Assembly (NCBI GenBank): GCA_019635735.1
Contig: JAHBYX010000008.1
Span: 62,001-126,000, forward strand
Length of the DNA stretch: 64,000 nt
Origin: Mesorhizobium sp.
GTDB taxonomy: Bacteria; Pseudomonadota; Alphaproteobacteria; Rhizobiales; Rhizobiaceae
Direction: 5' to 3'
The notes beneath the pieces were generated by a model. That model did no database searches and had not been told where the DNA came from. It worked only from the letters and a program-made list of their open reading frames with translations. Position numbers and translations under genes: made by a program. Shown piece by piece: positions 8,945 to 16,312 of the stretch (position 1 is the stretch's first letter; the number at the start of each line of letters is the position of its first letter).

Positions 8945-9053
8945 TTACTGTGGGCATCCAGTCTTCTGGATTCTTGCCGGGTGGTTGGAGCCACCCTGTT
9001 TGACGCCTCCCTGTTAAACTCCTGAGAGCCGCTTTCCCGCGGCTCTTTTTTTT
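8945..9053 (+). ncRNA. structured small RNA candidate with intrinsic terminator
   Basis: There is no open frame here, yet three perfect hairpins follow one another on the plus strand: 8956-8961/8966-8971 (6 bp, 4-base loop), 8979-8984/8991-8996 (6 bp, 6-base loop TTGGAG), and 9025-9032/9039-9046 (8 bp) followed by eight T residues, a textbook Rho-independent terminator. No plus-strand gene ends before it, so the terminator is an orphan and best explained by an independent transcript. The single-stranded stretch between hairpins 2 and 3 contains CGCCTCCCTG, complementary to Shine-Dalgarno sequences, as in trans-acting rhizobial small RNAs. The 5' end is approximate. A leader of rcdA is less likely, because the terminator lies about 160 bases before that gene. 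Confidence 0.55.
9025..9053 (+). terminator. Rho-independent terminator (orphan)
   Basis: An 8-bp GC-rich stem (9025-9032 with 9039-9046) with loop TTTCCC is followed by a run of T at 9046-9053. It is the strongest terminator in this part of the window and has no upstream protein gene on the same strand. Confidence 0.8.
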
Positions 9054-9074
9054 CAGGGATCGGGCGGCGTCCCG

Positions 9075-9089
9075 TTAACCCTTCATTAA
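9075..9089 (+). promoter_or_regulatory. CtrA box upstream of rcdA
   Basis: A perfect TTAA-N7-TTAA (TTAA at 9075-9078 and 9086-9089) lies about 120 bases before the rcdA start. This is the full consensus of the alphaproteobacterial cell-cycle regulator CtrA. Because RcdA takes part in CtrA proteolysis, the site would close a feedback loop. Binding is inferred. Confidence 0.55.
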
Positions 9090-9210
9090 ACATGCGCTTG
9101 CGTTCGCAACGCGGCGGGAGCATCTTCGCCTCCTTGCCGCAAAGGGGTCGGCAGGCGGAGCCAATCGTCGAATCGAAGGCTTCGGTGGGGAGTGTTCAGG
9201 GGTGCGTGAC

Positions 9211-9741
9211 ATGATCGACGCGGGTGTCGGCGGGGCAAAGACCATCAAGCTCGCGGAGCGCCGGATCTTCTCACCATCGTTCAAGCCGCTCTACAACGAA
9301 GGCATGGGGCTGGTCGAACAGACCGCCGAATATCTCGACGGCCAGGGGCGGGTTGAGGCCAAGCGCCTGTCGCGTGTCGCAGCCACCCTCTACGCAGCCG
9401 AATCGATGCGCCTCACCACGCGGCTGATGCAGATCGCGTCCTGGCTGCTCCTGCAGCGCGCGGCCAATTCCGGCGAGATGACCCGCGATCAGGTCGCCTC
9501 GGAGAAATCGAAAGTGCGGCTCGACACCGCGTCGGCCCAGGACAATGCCCCCGGCTGGCAGGAGCTTCCCGAAGCCTTCTCCGCGCTGGTCCACCGGTCA
9601 CTCAAGCTGCAGGCGCTCATCCGCCGAATGGACGAGGAAATCTACGGCGGCGCCGAGGCGGCGATCGCGCAGCCGCCGCGGATGTCGAACCCCGTCTCCG
9701 ACCAGATCGTGCTCCTGAACACCGCTTTCGCGCGCAGCTGA
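9211..9741 (+). CDS. rcdA: RcdA-like protein (DUF1465), CtrA degradation adaptor
   Basis: The ATG at 9211 (MIDAGVGGAKTIKLAERR) is preceded by AGGGG at good spacing and gives 176 residues; a GTG at 9202 is possible. The protein is mainly helical: FKPLYNEGMGLVEQTAEYLDG, AATLYAAESMRLTTRLMQIASWLLLQRA and the later LPEAFSALVHRSLKLQALIRRMDEE match the three-helix bundle of DUF1465/RcdA. In Caulobacter RcdA acts with CpdR and PopA to deliver CtrA to ClpXP at the cell pole. The tail is variable and disordered, as in the known family. A perfect CtrA box lies upstream. Recognition is by overall pattern, without alignment. Confidence 0.75.
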   Translation: MIDAGVGGAKTIKLAERRIFSPSFKPLYNEGMGLVEQTAEYLDGQGRVEAKRLSRVAATLYAAESMRLTTRLMQIASWLLLQRAANSGEMTRDQVASEKSKVRLDTASAQDNAPGWQELPEAFSALVHRSLKLQALIRRMDEEIYGGAEAAIAQPPRMSNPVSDQIVLLNTAFARS

Positions 9742-9745
9742 GCCG

Positions 9746-10507
9746 TCAGAGGCCCGAAGCAGCGGCGATATCTCCCCACGGCAGCGCCAGGAACGCCGAC
9801 AGCACGACCAGCGACAGCGTGATCTGCCGGTAGTGCGCATCGCTCGTGCGCCCGTGAGCGGCCCATCCGGTGAGCAGTCCGCCGAAATAGACCGGCGTGA
9901 CGCCGAGAGCGATGGCGACGACCGGCGCCTCGAACAGTCCCGACGTCCAGGCGGTCGTGAAGGACATCAGTTCCGAGATGAAGAACAGCGACAGGAGATT
10001 GGCGCGGATGATCGCCGCCGGCAGCGGCGACGCGAGCCAGTAGACGAGGACAGGCGGGCCCGGGATCTGGGCCACGCCAGATAGCACACCTGCGACGGCG
10101 CCGACCGCGAACGATTTCGGCGGCGTGCGCTCGCCCCGGTAGCGCCAGCCGCGCCACAGCGCGGCCGCGCACAGAAGGATCGCGACGCAGATGAACCAGC
10201 GCAGGACGACCGGGTCCGCGACGGTCAGGATATAGACGCCGGCGGGGATGAACAGCATGAGCCCCGCAACCGCCGGCAGCACGTCGCGCCAGACGGCGAT
10301 GCGCAGCGCCGGGATCGTGACCGGGATCGTCGGCAGGGAATCGATGATGACGAGAATGACGAATGCGGCCTTCGGCCCGTAGAGCGCACCCGCTACCGGC
10401 GCGACGATGAGCCCGGTGCCGAAGCCGGACAGGCCGCGCGCGATGCCGGCGACGAGCACCGTCACGGCGAGGATGAGAAACGGGCCGTCGAATGATGGCA
10501 GCTGCAT
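9746..10507 (-). CDS. TauE/SafE family permease (second copy)
   Basis: The start at 10507 (MQLPSFDGPFLILAVTVLVAG) gives 253 residues; upstream in-frame starts would run toward the ruvC promoter region. The protein is made of about eight membrane segments. The N-terminal half has the family pattern GIARGLSGFGTGLIVAPVAGALYGP and the second half IPGPPVLVYWLASPLP, the paired signatures of the sulfite exporter TauE/SafE family. It is clearly different from the member at 5686-6459 and not a recent duplicate. The substrate is unknown. It is convergent with rcdA, only four bases apart. Confidence 0.85.
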   Translation of the reverse strand: MQLPSFDGPFLILAVTVLVAGIARGLSGFGTGLIVAPVAGALYGPKAAFVILVIIDSLPTIPVTIPALRIAVWRDVLPAVAGLMLFIPAGVYILTVADPVVLRWFICVAILLCAAALWRGWRYRGERTPPKSFAVGAVAGVLSGVAQIPGPPVLVYWLASPLPAAIIRANLLSLFFISELMSFTTAWTSGLFEAPVVAIALGVTPVYFGGLLTGWAAHGRTSDAHYRQITLSLVVLSAFLALPWGDIAAASGL

Positions 10508-10650
10508 GAGAATCCCTTCGAGGACCCCACCTGTAGACGGCCCTACGCGGGGTTGCACGCGCCACGTTCGCGCGGTTCCTTGACACAGGTTGTTTCTCTT
10601 TTGTTCACTTTCCGCTGGCATGACGGCCGCGCAGCGGTAAGGTCCACACC

Positions 10651-11160
10651 ATGGCAGACGCGATTCGCATCATCGGCCTCGACCCGGGCCTTAGGCGCAC
10701 CGGATGGGGCGTCGTCGAGAGCCAGGGCAACGCGCTGCGCTTCGTTGCCTCCGGCACGGTCACCTCGGACGAGAAGGACGAGCTCGCCGCGCGGCTGTGC
10801 CAATTGCATGACGGCATCAGCGCGGTCATCGCGCGGTTCAGTCCCGAAGAGGCCGCGGTTGAGCAGACCTTCGTCAACGCCAATCCGTCGTCGACGCTGA
10901 AGCTCGGCCAGGCCCGCGGCATCGCCATGCTGGTGCCTGCCCGCGCCGGCCTGCGGGTGGCGGAATACGCGCCCAACGCGGTCAAGAAATCGGTGATCGG
11001 CGTCGGCCACGGCGACAAGGCGCAGATCCGGATGATGGTGCGCGTGCTCCTGCCCAAGGCAAGTTTCGAGGGCGACGACGCGGCTGACGCGCTGGCCATC
11101 GCGATCTGCCACGCGCATCACCGGCAGAGCGCCGGCTACCGCGTGGCGCTGGCAGGATGA
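10651..11160 (+). CDS. ruvC: Holliday junction endonuclease RuvC
   Basis: The product has 169 residues with the RNase-H-like fold of RuvC. The acidic residues are in place: Asp in [14 protein letters not shown] near the start, Glu in AAVEQTFVN around residue 70, and the pair in [16 protein letters not shown] near residue 145. It cuts Holliday junctions symmetrically once RuvAB has moved them. In most relatives ruvC, ruvA and ruvB follow directly; here a toxin-antitoxin pair lies between ruvC and ruvA, so ruvC may be transcribed apart from ruvAB. Confidence 0.96.
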   Translation: MADAIRIIGLDPGLRRTGWGVVESQGNALRFVASGTVTSDEKDELAARLCQLHDGISAVIARFSPEEAAVEQTFVNANPSSTLKLGQARGIAMLVPARAGLRVAEYAPNAVKKSVIGVGHGDKAQIRMMVRVLLPKASFEGDDAADALAIAICHAHHRQSAGYRVALAG

Positions 11161-11175
11161 CACTTCGGGATGTTC

Positions 11176-11223
11176 TTGACTTGTTCCTGTCGAGACAGTA
11201 GGTAATACTAAAGAGGTATTACC
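11176..11223 (+). promoter_or_regulatory. vapBC promoter with overlapping operator
   Basis: A sigma70-like promoter is visible: TTGACT at 11176-11181, a 17-base spacer and TAGGTA at 11199-11204. A perfect 8-bp inverted repeat (GGTAATAC at 11201-11208, GTATTACC at 11216-11223) overlaps the -10 region and ends directly before the antitoxin ATG. This is the expected place for VapB/VapBC autorepression. Confidence 0.6.
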
Positions 11224-11493
11224 ATGCGCGTGACATCGAAGGGACAGGTGACGATCCCCAAGGAGATTCGGGACCGTCTCGGGATCGGGGCAGGGTCCGA
11301 GGTCGACTTCATCGCGACCCAAGACGGCGTTCAGCTGGTCGCGGTCAATCAGAACGTTTCGCCGGAGGAATCCGAACGGACGTTTCGGGAGCATGTGCGT
11401 CGGTTGGCGGGCACACTGGATCTCGGCGGGATGACCACTGACGAATACATGGAGTGGCTAAGGGGTCCACGTGAAGATCTCGACCTTGGTTGA
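11224..11493 (+). CDS. vapB: AbrB/MazE-type antitoxin (VapB-like)
   Basis: The product has 89 residues. Residues 1-45 form a swapped-hairpin AbrB DNA-binding domain, MRVTSKGQVTIPKEIRDRLG, followed by GAGSEVDFIATQDGVQLV. The C-terminal half is acidic and flexible (PEESERTFREHVRRLAG, then [14 protein letters not shown]) and would wrap the toxin. It overlaps the toxin gene by 23 bases, and its own inverted repeat lies just upstream, as expected for a self-regulating type II toxin-antitoxin system. Confidence 0.9.
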   Translation: MRVTSKGQVTIPKEIRDRLGIGAGSEVDFIATQDGVQLVAVNQNVSPEESERTFREHVRRLAGTLDLGGMTTDEYMEWLRGPREDLDLG

Positions 11494-11890
11494 CACGAAT
11501 GTGCTCGTTGATGTCTGGGGTCCGCCCGGCGCGGGAACCGAGTGGTCGACATCCGCCCTCGCCTCCTGCCGCCGAGACGGCCCGCTTGTGACCAGCCCGA
11601 TCGTATGGGCGGAACTTGCCCCCCTCGCTCCGGACCAGTCGGCCCTGGATGTCGCCGCGAGGCGAATGGGTCTGGAGCGCGAGGACCTGCCATGGGATGC
11701 CGCTTTCCCCGCCGGACAGGCTCATGCCCGATATCGCCGCGCCGGCGGAACCCGCGAACGGACCCTGCCGGATTTCCTGATCGGCGCGCATGCACTCGTC
11801 GGCGGGCACAGGCTTCTGACCCGCGACCCGAGGGGCTACCGCTCCTATTTCCCGGATCTGCAGATCGTGTCCCCGGAGACTCTGCGATGA
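11471..11890 (+). CDS. vapC: PIN-domain ribonuclease toxin (VapC-like)
   Basis: The GTG start at 11471 lies inside the antitoxin gene and gives 139 residues. The PIN-domain acids are visible: Asp in [13 protein letters not shown] at the N-terminus, Glu in [11 protein letters not shown] around residue 53, Asp in [12 protein letters not shown] around residue 100 and Asp in [14 protein letters not shown] near residue 118, the last followed by the usual YFPDLQIV ending. VapC toxins cleave tRNA or rRNA in a Mg-dependent way. Its stop overlaps the ruvA start (ATGA), so ruvA translation is probably coupled to that of the toxin. Confidence 0.9.
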   Translation: MKISTLVDTNVLVDVWGPPGAGTEWSTSALASCRRDGPLVTSPIVWAELAPLAPDQSALDVAARRMGLEREDLPWDAAFPAGQAHARYRRAGGTRERTLPDFLIGAHALVGGHRLLTRDPRGYRSYFPDLQIVSPETLR

Positions 11891-12507
11891 TCGGCAAGCT
11901 CAAGGGCGTGGTTGATGAGATCGGCGAGGACCATGCGATCGTCGACGTCCATGGCGTCGGCTATGTCGCCTATTGCTCCTCGCGGACGCTCGCCGCGCTC
12001 CCTTCCCCGGGCGAAGCCGTCACGCTGCACATCGAGACCTATGTGCGCGAGGACATGATCCGCCTCTACGGCTTCGGCTCGGCGCTCGAGCGCGAGTGGT
12101 TCCTGCTTCTCCTCAACAATGTCCAGGGCGTCGGCGCGAAGGTGGCCCTGGCGATCCTGTCGACGCTCTCGCCCTCCGACCTCGCCAATGCCATCGCGCT
12201 CAAGGACATCGCGATGGTCTCGCGCGCGCCCGGCGTCGGCAAGAAGGTGGCCGAGCGCATCGTCATCGAGCTGAAGAACAAGGCGCCCGCTTTCTCCGGC
12301 GCGCCGACCGGCACGATCGGCCTGATGCAGGAACTCGGCGAAGGCGTCGCGCCGGCCCCGGTCGCGGATGCCGTCTCGGCGCTGGTCAATCTCGGCTATT
12401 CGCGCGACGTGGCAGCGACCGCCGTGGCACACGCGGTGAAGTCGGCCGGCGAGGGAGCGGACTCGGCCAAGCTGATCCGGCTCGGGCTGAAGGAACTGGC
12501 GCGGTGA
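11887..12507 (+). CDS. ruvA: Holliday junction branch migration protein RuvA
   Basis: The start at 11887 gives 206 residues beginning [26 protein letters not shown], the N-terminal OB fold. The two helix-hairpin-helix motifs follow ([19 protein letters not shown] and [19 protein letters not shown]), and the C-terminal RuvB-binding domain closes the protein ([21 protein letters not shown]). RuvA tetramers clamp the four-way junction and load RuvB rings. Its ATG overlaps the vapC stop by the ATGA arrangement, an unusual linkage. ruvB follows after about 43 bases. Confidence 0.96.
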   Translation: MIGKLKGVVDEIGEDHAIVDVHGVGYVAYCSSRTLAALPSPGEAVTLHIETYVREDMIRLYGFGSALEREWFLLLLNNVQGVGAKVALAILSTLSPSDLANAIALKDIAMVSRAPGVGKKVAERIVIELKNKAPAFSGAPTGTIGLMQELGEGVAPAPVADAVSALVNLGYSRDVAATAVAHAVKSAGEGADSAKLIRLGLKELAR

Positions 12508-12550
12508 ATCAATCGACGGAAGATCGCATGATCGCCATGGACCTCCTCGC

Positions 12551-13585
12551 ATGAGCCTCTCCCCACGCCTCGTCTCGGGCGATAAGCGCGGCGAGGACGC
12601 CGACGGGACGCTGCGGCCGCAGACGCTCGACGAGTTCGTCGGCCAGGCGGCGGCGCGCGCCAACCTCAAGGTCTTCGTCGAGGCCGCCAGGGGACGCGGC
12701 GAGGCGCTGGACCATGTCCTCTTCGTCGGCCCGCCGGGACTGGGCAAGACGACGCTGGCGCAGATCATGGCGCGCGAGATGGGCGTCAACTTCCGCTCGA
12801 CCTCCGGCCCGGTGATCGCCAAGGCGGGCGACCTCGCGGCGCTGCTCACCAATCTCGAGGACCGCGACGTCCTCTTCATCGACGAGATCCATAGGCTGAA
12901 CCCGGCGGTGGAGGAAATCCTCTATCCGGCGATGGAGGACTACCAGCTCGACCTGATCATCGGCGAGGGCCCGGCGGCGCGGTCGGTGAAGATCGACCTG
13001 GCGAAGTTCACGCTGGTGGCCGCCACCACGCGGCTCGGGCTGATCACCAACCCGCTGCGCGACCGCTTCGGCATTCCGGTCCGGCTCAATTTCTACACCG
13101 TCGAGGAGCTGGAGCTGATCGTGCGGCGCGGCGCGCGCATCCTCGGCCTGCCGATGAGCGACGACGGCGCGCTGGAGATTGCGAGACGCGCCCGCGGCAC
13201 GCCGCGCATCGCCGGGCGGCTCCTGCGCCGCGTGCGCGACTTCGCGACGGTGGCGGGCTCGGGCGAGGTGACGCGGCGGATCGCCGACGAGGCGCTGACC
13301 CGTCTCGAGGTCGACGCGCTGGGGCTCGACGCGCTCGACCGGCGCTATCTCTCGATGATCGCCCGCAATTTCGGCGGCGGGCCGGTGGGCGTCGAGACCA
13401 TCGCGGCCGGCTTGTCCGAGCCGCGCGACGCGATCGAGGACATCATCGAGCCCTATCTGATCCAGCAGGGCTTTCTCCAGCGCACGCCGCGCGGGAGGGT
13501 ACTGACCGGCATCGCATGGAAGCACCTGGGCCTGGAAGCCCCGCGCGAGACCTTCGTCCAGTCGACGCTGTTCGAGGAGGAGTGA
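12551..13585 (+). CDS. ruvB: Holliday junction branch migration helicase RuvB
   Basis: The product has 344 residues. Walker A is [13 protein letters not shown] at about residues 60-72, Walker B is [11 protein letters not shown] around 108-118, sensor 1 is [19 protein letters not shown] around 155-175, and the C-terminal winged helix includes [17 protein letters not shown]. RuvB is the AAA+ ring motor that pumps DNA through the RuvA-bound junction. The length and all motifs are normal. The gene converges with the GH5 glycosidase gene three bases downstream. Confidence 0.97.
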   Translation: MSLSPRLVSGDKRGEDADGTLRPQTLDEFVGQAAARANLKVFVEAARGRGEALDHVLFVGPPGLGKTTLAQIMAREMGVNFRSTSGPVIAKAGDLAALLTNLEDRDVLFIDEIHRLNPAVEEILYPAMEDYQLDLIIGEGPAARSVKIDLAKFTLVAATTRLGLITNPLRDRFGIPVRLNFYTVEELELIVRRGARILGLPMSDDGALEIARRARGTPRIAGRLLRRVRDFATVAGSGEVTRRIADEALTRLEVDALGLDALDRRYLSMIARNFGGGPVGVETIAAGLSEPRDAIEDIIEPYLIQQGFLQRTPRGRVLTGIAWKHLGLEAPRETFVQSTLFEEE

Positions 13586-13588
13586 TCC

Positions 13589-14830
13589 TCAGCGGCCAAG
13601 CCCGCGGATCATCTCCATCACCTCCGGCTCGGCCTTGCGGCTCTCGAACTCCTCGACGATGCCGAAGGCGCCGCCGTAGCCCCACATCGACCAAGCGTAG
13701 CCGCGCTTCTCGGCGAGCGCGATCATGTCGCGGTAGTAGGCCGCGCGGTAGGGCGCGGGCATGACGAAGCTGGTGCCGTATTCCTGGCGGATCATGCCGA
13801 ACTCGCCGAGGAGGATCTCGGAGGACGGAACCCCGTTCTTCGACGCCCAGGCCGCGACCGCCTCGAACGGCTCCGACATGGCGGCAGAGAGCTTTTCCGG
13901 CGTGTCGAGCGCGGCGACCTGCTCGTCGAGATAGGAGAGCAGCCCCGCCCGCCGGGTGAAGGGCGCGTCGCGGCGGATCGTCTCGCGCACCCGCTCGATC
14001 GCGGCGTCGAGCTCCGCCCTCGGCACGGCGTCGAGCGGATAGGGAAGCCCGGTGACGTGGGGGATGAAATCGCCCGCCCAGGTCGCGCCCTGATGGGTGA
14101 GCAGGAAGGGCGCGTAGGAGTGGAAGCTCCAGATGACGTTGGCGTCGGGCACCATGTTCGGGTCGAGCGCGGCGAGTCCCTCGGCCGTGCCCCAGCAGCT
14201 GCCGGACAGGATCAGCGTCAGCCGCGTCGCCGAGGCGCGGGCGGCGGAGAAGAGGCGCATCAGCCGGTCCTCCCAGCCGCGCTGCGCCGCCCCCTCGCAG
14301 CCGACGGTCGGTTCGTTCATCAGCTCGAACGCCACCTGCTCCGGGTCTTCCTTCGACAGGAGGCGGCCCATCTTCCGGACGAGCTCGACATAGCGATCGA
14401 ACAGCGCCGGATCCTCCATCACCTGGCCCATGCCGATGGAGCGGTTGGAGCCGGCGTTCATCAGGTGCAGGTCGACGATGACCTTGAGCCCGGCGGCGTT
14501 GGCCATGCGGGCAGACGAGAGCACGGAGGCGAAGAGGTCGTCGCGCAGCGCCGCGGTCTTGTCCGACAGGAAGGGCGACGGGTCGACCGGCATGCGCACG
14601 AAGTCGAGGCCGGCGGCCTTCAGCGCCGCGAGGTCCGCCCCGGTCACGCTCCTGCGCCATTCCGGGAAAGGCAGCAGCGCCTCGCGCTCGTCCCAGCGGC
14701 TCTCGTCGGGCCAGGTCGTCCAGATGTCGAGATTGATGCCGCGCCGGACCTCGAAGGTTGCGGCGTGCGCCGGCAGCGTGAGACAGATCGCAAGCGCGGC
14801 GATCTTGATCGCTCGGGCGAGAAATGGCAT
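13589..14830 (-). CDS. secreted glycoside hydrolase family 5-like protein
   Basis: The start at 14830 gives 413 residues with a clean signal peptide, MPFLARAIKIAALAICLTLPAHA, cut before ATFEVRRG. The barrel shows GH5 landmarks: RRGINLDIWTTWP near the mature N-terminus, LDFVRMPVDP, LKVIVDLHLMNA, the acid/base in AFELMNEPTVG (Glu near residue 172), VIWSFHSYAPFLLTHQG, and the nucleophile in SEILLGEFGMI (Glu near residue 342). GH5 enzymes cut beta-1,4-glucans, mannans or other beta-linked sugars; the substrate is not clear and an endoglucanase-like role is a guess. It lies antisense between ruvB and ybgC, which are usually neighbours on one strand, so it looks like an insertion. Confidence 0.85.
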   Translation of the reverse strand: MPFLARAIKIAALAICLTLPAHAATFEVRRGINLDIWTTWPDESRWDEREALLPFPEWRRSVTGADLAALKAAGLDFVRMPVDPSPFLSDKTAALRDDLFASVLSSARMANAAGLKVIVDLHLMNAGSNRSIGMGQVMEDPALFDRYVELVRKMGRLLSKEDPEQVAFELMNEPTVGCEGAAQRGWEDRLMRLFSAARASATRLTLILSGSCWGTAEGLAALDPNMVPDANVIWSFHSYAPFLLTHQGATWAGDFIPHVTGLPYPLDAVPRAELDAAIERVRETIRRDAPFTRRAGLLSYLDEQVAALDTPEKLSAAMSEPFEAVAAWASKNGVPSSEILLGEFGMIRQEYGTSFVMPAPYRAAYYRDMIALAEKRGYAWSMWGYGGAFGIVEEFESRKAEPEVMEMIRGLGR

Positions 14831-14887
14831 CCGGTCGGCCTCGGTTCGATCCGTCTTTGTCAGGCGCCGCCCGGAAAGGAAAGTCGA

Positions 14888-15361
14888 ATGGGGGATCATG
14901 GTGAATCGGGGAACGCGGACGAGGCGATCCCGCTGGCGGGCGTGCTGACGCCGACCGGCCACCGCCACATGGCGCGCGTCTATTTCGCCGACACGGATTT
15001 TTCCGGCGTCGTCTACCATGCCCGCTATCTCGAATTCTTCGAGCGCGGCCGCTCCGACTTCCTGCGGCTGGCGGGCGTCCATCACACCGAACTCGCCGAC
15101 GGCAAGCATGGCGAGAAGCTGGTCTGGGTGGTGCGCCGCATGGAGATCGACTTCAAAGGCTCGGCCAGGATCGATGACGTGCTGACCATCGACACGGTGA
15201 CCGAGAACGTCTCCGGCGCGCGCATCTTCATGGCGCAGAAGATCTCGCGCGACGGCCAGGTGCTGGTCGAGGCGAAGATCGAGGCGGCGATCGTCTCGGA
15301 AAACGGCCGGCCGCGGCGGTTTCCCAAGGAATGGGTCGAAGCCTTCATGCCGCAGGGGTGA
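14888..15361 (+). CDS. ybgC: Tol-Pal-associated acyl-CoA thioesterase YbgC
   Basis: The ATG at 14888, preceded by GGAAAG, gives 157 residues beginning MGDHGESGNADEAIPLAG. The hotdog-fold signature ARVYFADTDFSGVVYHARYLEFFERGRSDFLR contains the catalytic Asp of the 4-hydroxybenzoyl-CoA thioesterase group (YADTDxxGVVYH). YbgC hydrolyses short acyl-CoA and acyl-ACP thioesters and is nearly always encoded before tolQ. Here about 3.7 kb of other DNA separates it from tolQ: a hypothetical gene, a GHKL-ATPase gene and repeats. Confidence 0.92.
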   Translation: MGDHGESGNADEAIPLAGVLTPTGHRHMARVYFADTDFSGVVYHARYLEFFERGRSDFLRLAGVHHTELADGKHGEKLVWVVRRMEIDFKGSARIDDVLTIDTVTENVSGARIFMAQKISRDGQVLVEAKIEAAIVSENGRPRRFPKEWVEAFMPQG

Positions 15362-15450
15362 GCGGCGGGGGGTTTTGTCCGCGCGGAGGCGTCGCCCGTG
15401 CAGGATTTGCGCGGGCGGAAACGAAACTCCTTGGCCATGGCGCGACGCGC

Positions 15451-15573
15451 GCGGCGTCATCCCGGGCGCCGGAGGCGACCCGGGACCCATTTTTGGTCGC
15501 GGTTAGCCGCTCGTGCCAGGATCGCGAAGGCCAATGGATCCCGGCTGGCCTTCGGCCGCCGGGATGACGCCGC
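15451..15573. repeat. dispersed palindromic repeat with 13-bp inverted ends
   Basis: The ends GCGGCGTCATCCC (15451-15463) and GGGATGACGCCGC (15561-15573) are perfect inverted repeats. Inner arms with CCCGGGTCG-like and GGATCCCGG-like sequence continue the palindrome less perfectly. Elements with CGTCATCCCGGG ends are a common intergenic repeat type in Hyphomicrobiales; a related half is seen near 18694-18735. It fills most of the gap between ybgC and the next gene. Confidence 0.6.
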
Positions 15574-15597
15574 GTGTGGGTGGGCGTGCGGGTCCTT

Positions 15598-16047
15598 TCA
15601 CGATGTGTCGAAGAGCGTCACCGCCGGGGCCGCCCGGTCCGGCGGCAACAGAAGCGCGGCGATCCGCCGATCCGGCGTGCCGGCGCTGCCCTCGGCATGC
15701 AGCAGCGCCAGCCGGCCGATCTGCGCGGCCATCGCCTGCACGACGAGCGCCAGCGCGCGCAGCGAGGCGGCGAGCGCGTAGGCGTCGGCGGGTTCGGTGC
15801 CGTAGCGGACCATCGGCACGGCGGGCGACCAGAGCCGGCCCGCCGGGTTCCATGTCGAGCCGGCGACGAACTCCCTGACGACGGCGTCGGCCTGGCAGAG
15901 GCTCCACAGCACGCAGAAGCGCACCCAGGGCGAGCAATTGGCGGCATCCTCGCCGAGATCGGCCAGCGCAAGCAGGCGGGCAACGATGCTGTTAAGCACC
16001 CGCTGTCGCCTCCCTGTCTTCGCCGTCCAAGCCATTGCCGTCTCCAT
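15598..16047 (-). CDS. hypothetical protein
   Basis: With the start at 16047 the product has 149 residues beginning METAMAWTAKTGRRQRVLNS; 16035 is an alternative start, and the frame is open to 16152 without likely coding content. I do not recognise a domain. The protein looks helical, with SIVARLLALADLGEDAANCSPWVRFCVLWSLCQADAVVREFVAG followed by a second helical block ADAYALAASLRALALVVQAMAAQIGRLALL. There is no signal peptide or clear membrane segment. Codon use is high-GC and like the neighbours, which supports a real gene, but it stands alone between repeats. Confidence 0.55.
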   Translation of the reverse strand: METAMAWTAKTGRRQRVLNSIVARLLALADLGEDAANCSPWVRFCVLWSLCQADAVVREFVAGSTWNPAGRLWSPAVPMVRYGTEPADAYALAASLRALALVVQAMAAQIGRLALLHAEGSAGTPDRRIAALLLPPDRAAPAVTLFDTS

Positions 16048-16312
16048 TCGACCGCCGACAGTGTGGTGCAGGCTGGAAAGGAGGTGGATGGAAAAAGTTG
16101 GCGAGCCAACGGGGACAAGGGGTTGGCGCGAAGAGGGGCGGAATCGGTGCACGGCGCGTCGGCATGACGCCCCCTATTGCGGGGATAGGCGTGCCGCAGA
16201 TTGGCAGGATAGGGTGGGAGCGGACGGTCCGATAGTCGGTTATTGACCGCAACTGCGCATGAAGCAGCCGTTCGGCCTTCAACCCGCCTTCGGTCGCGTG
16301 CTCAGCGGCCTG

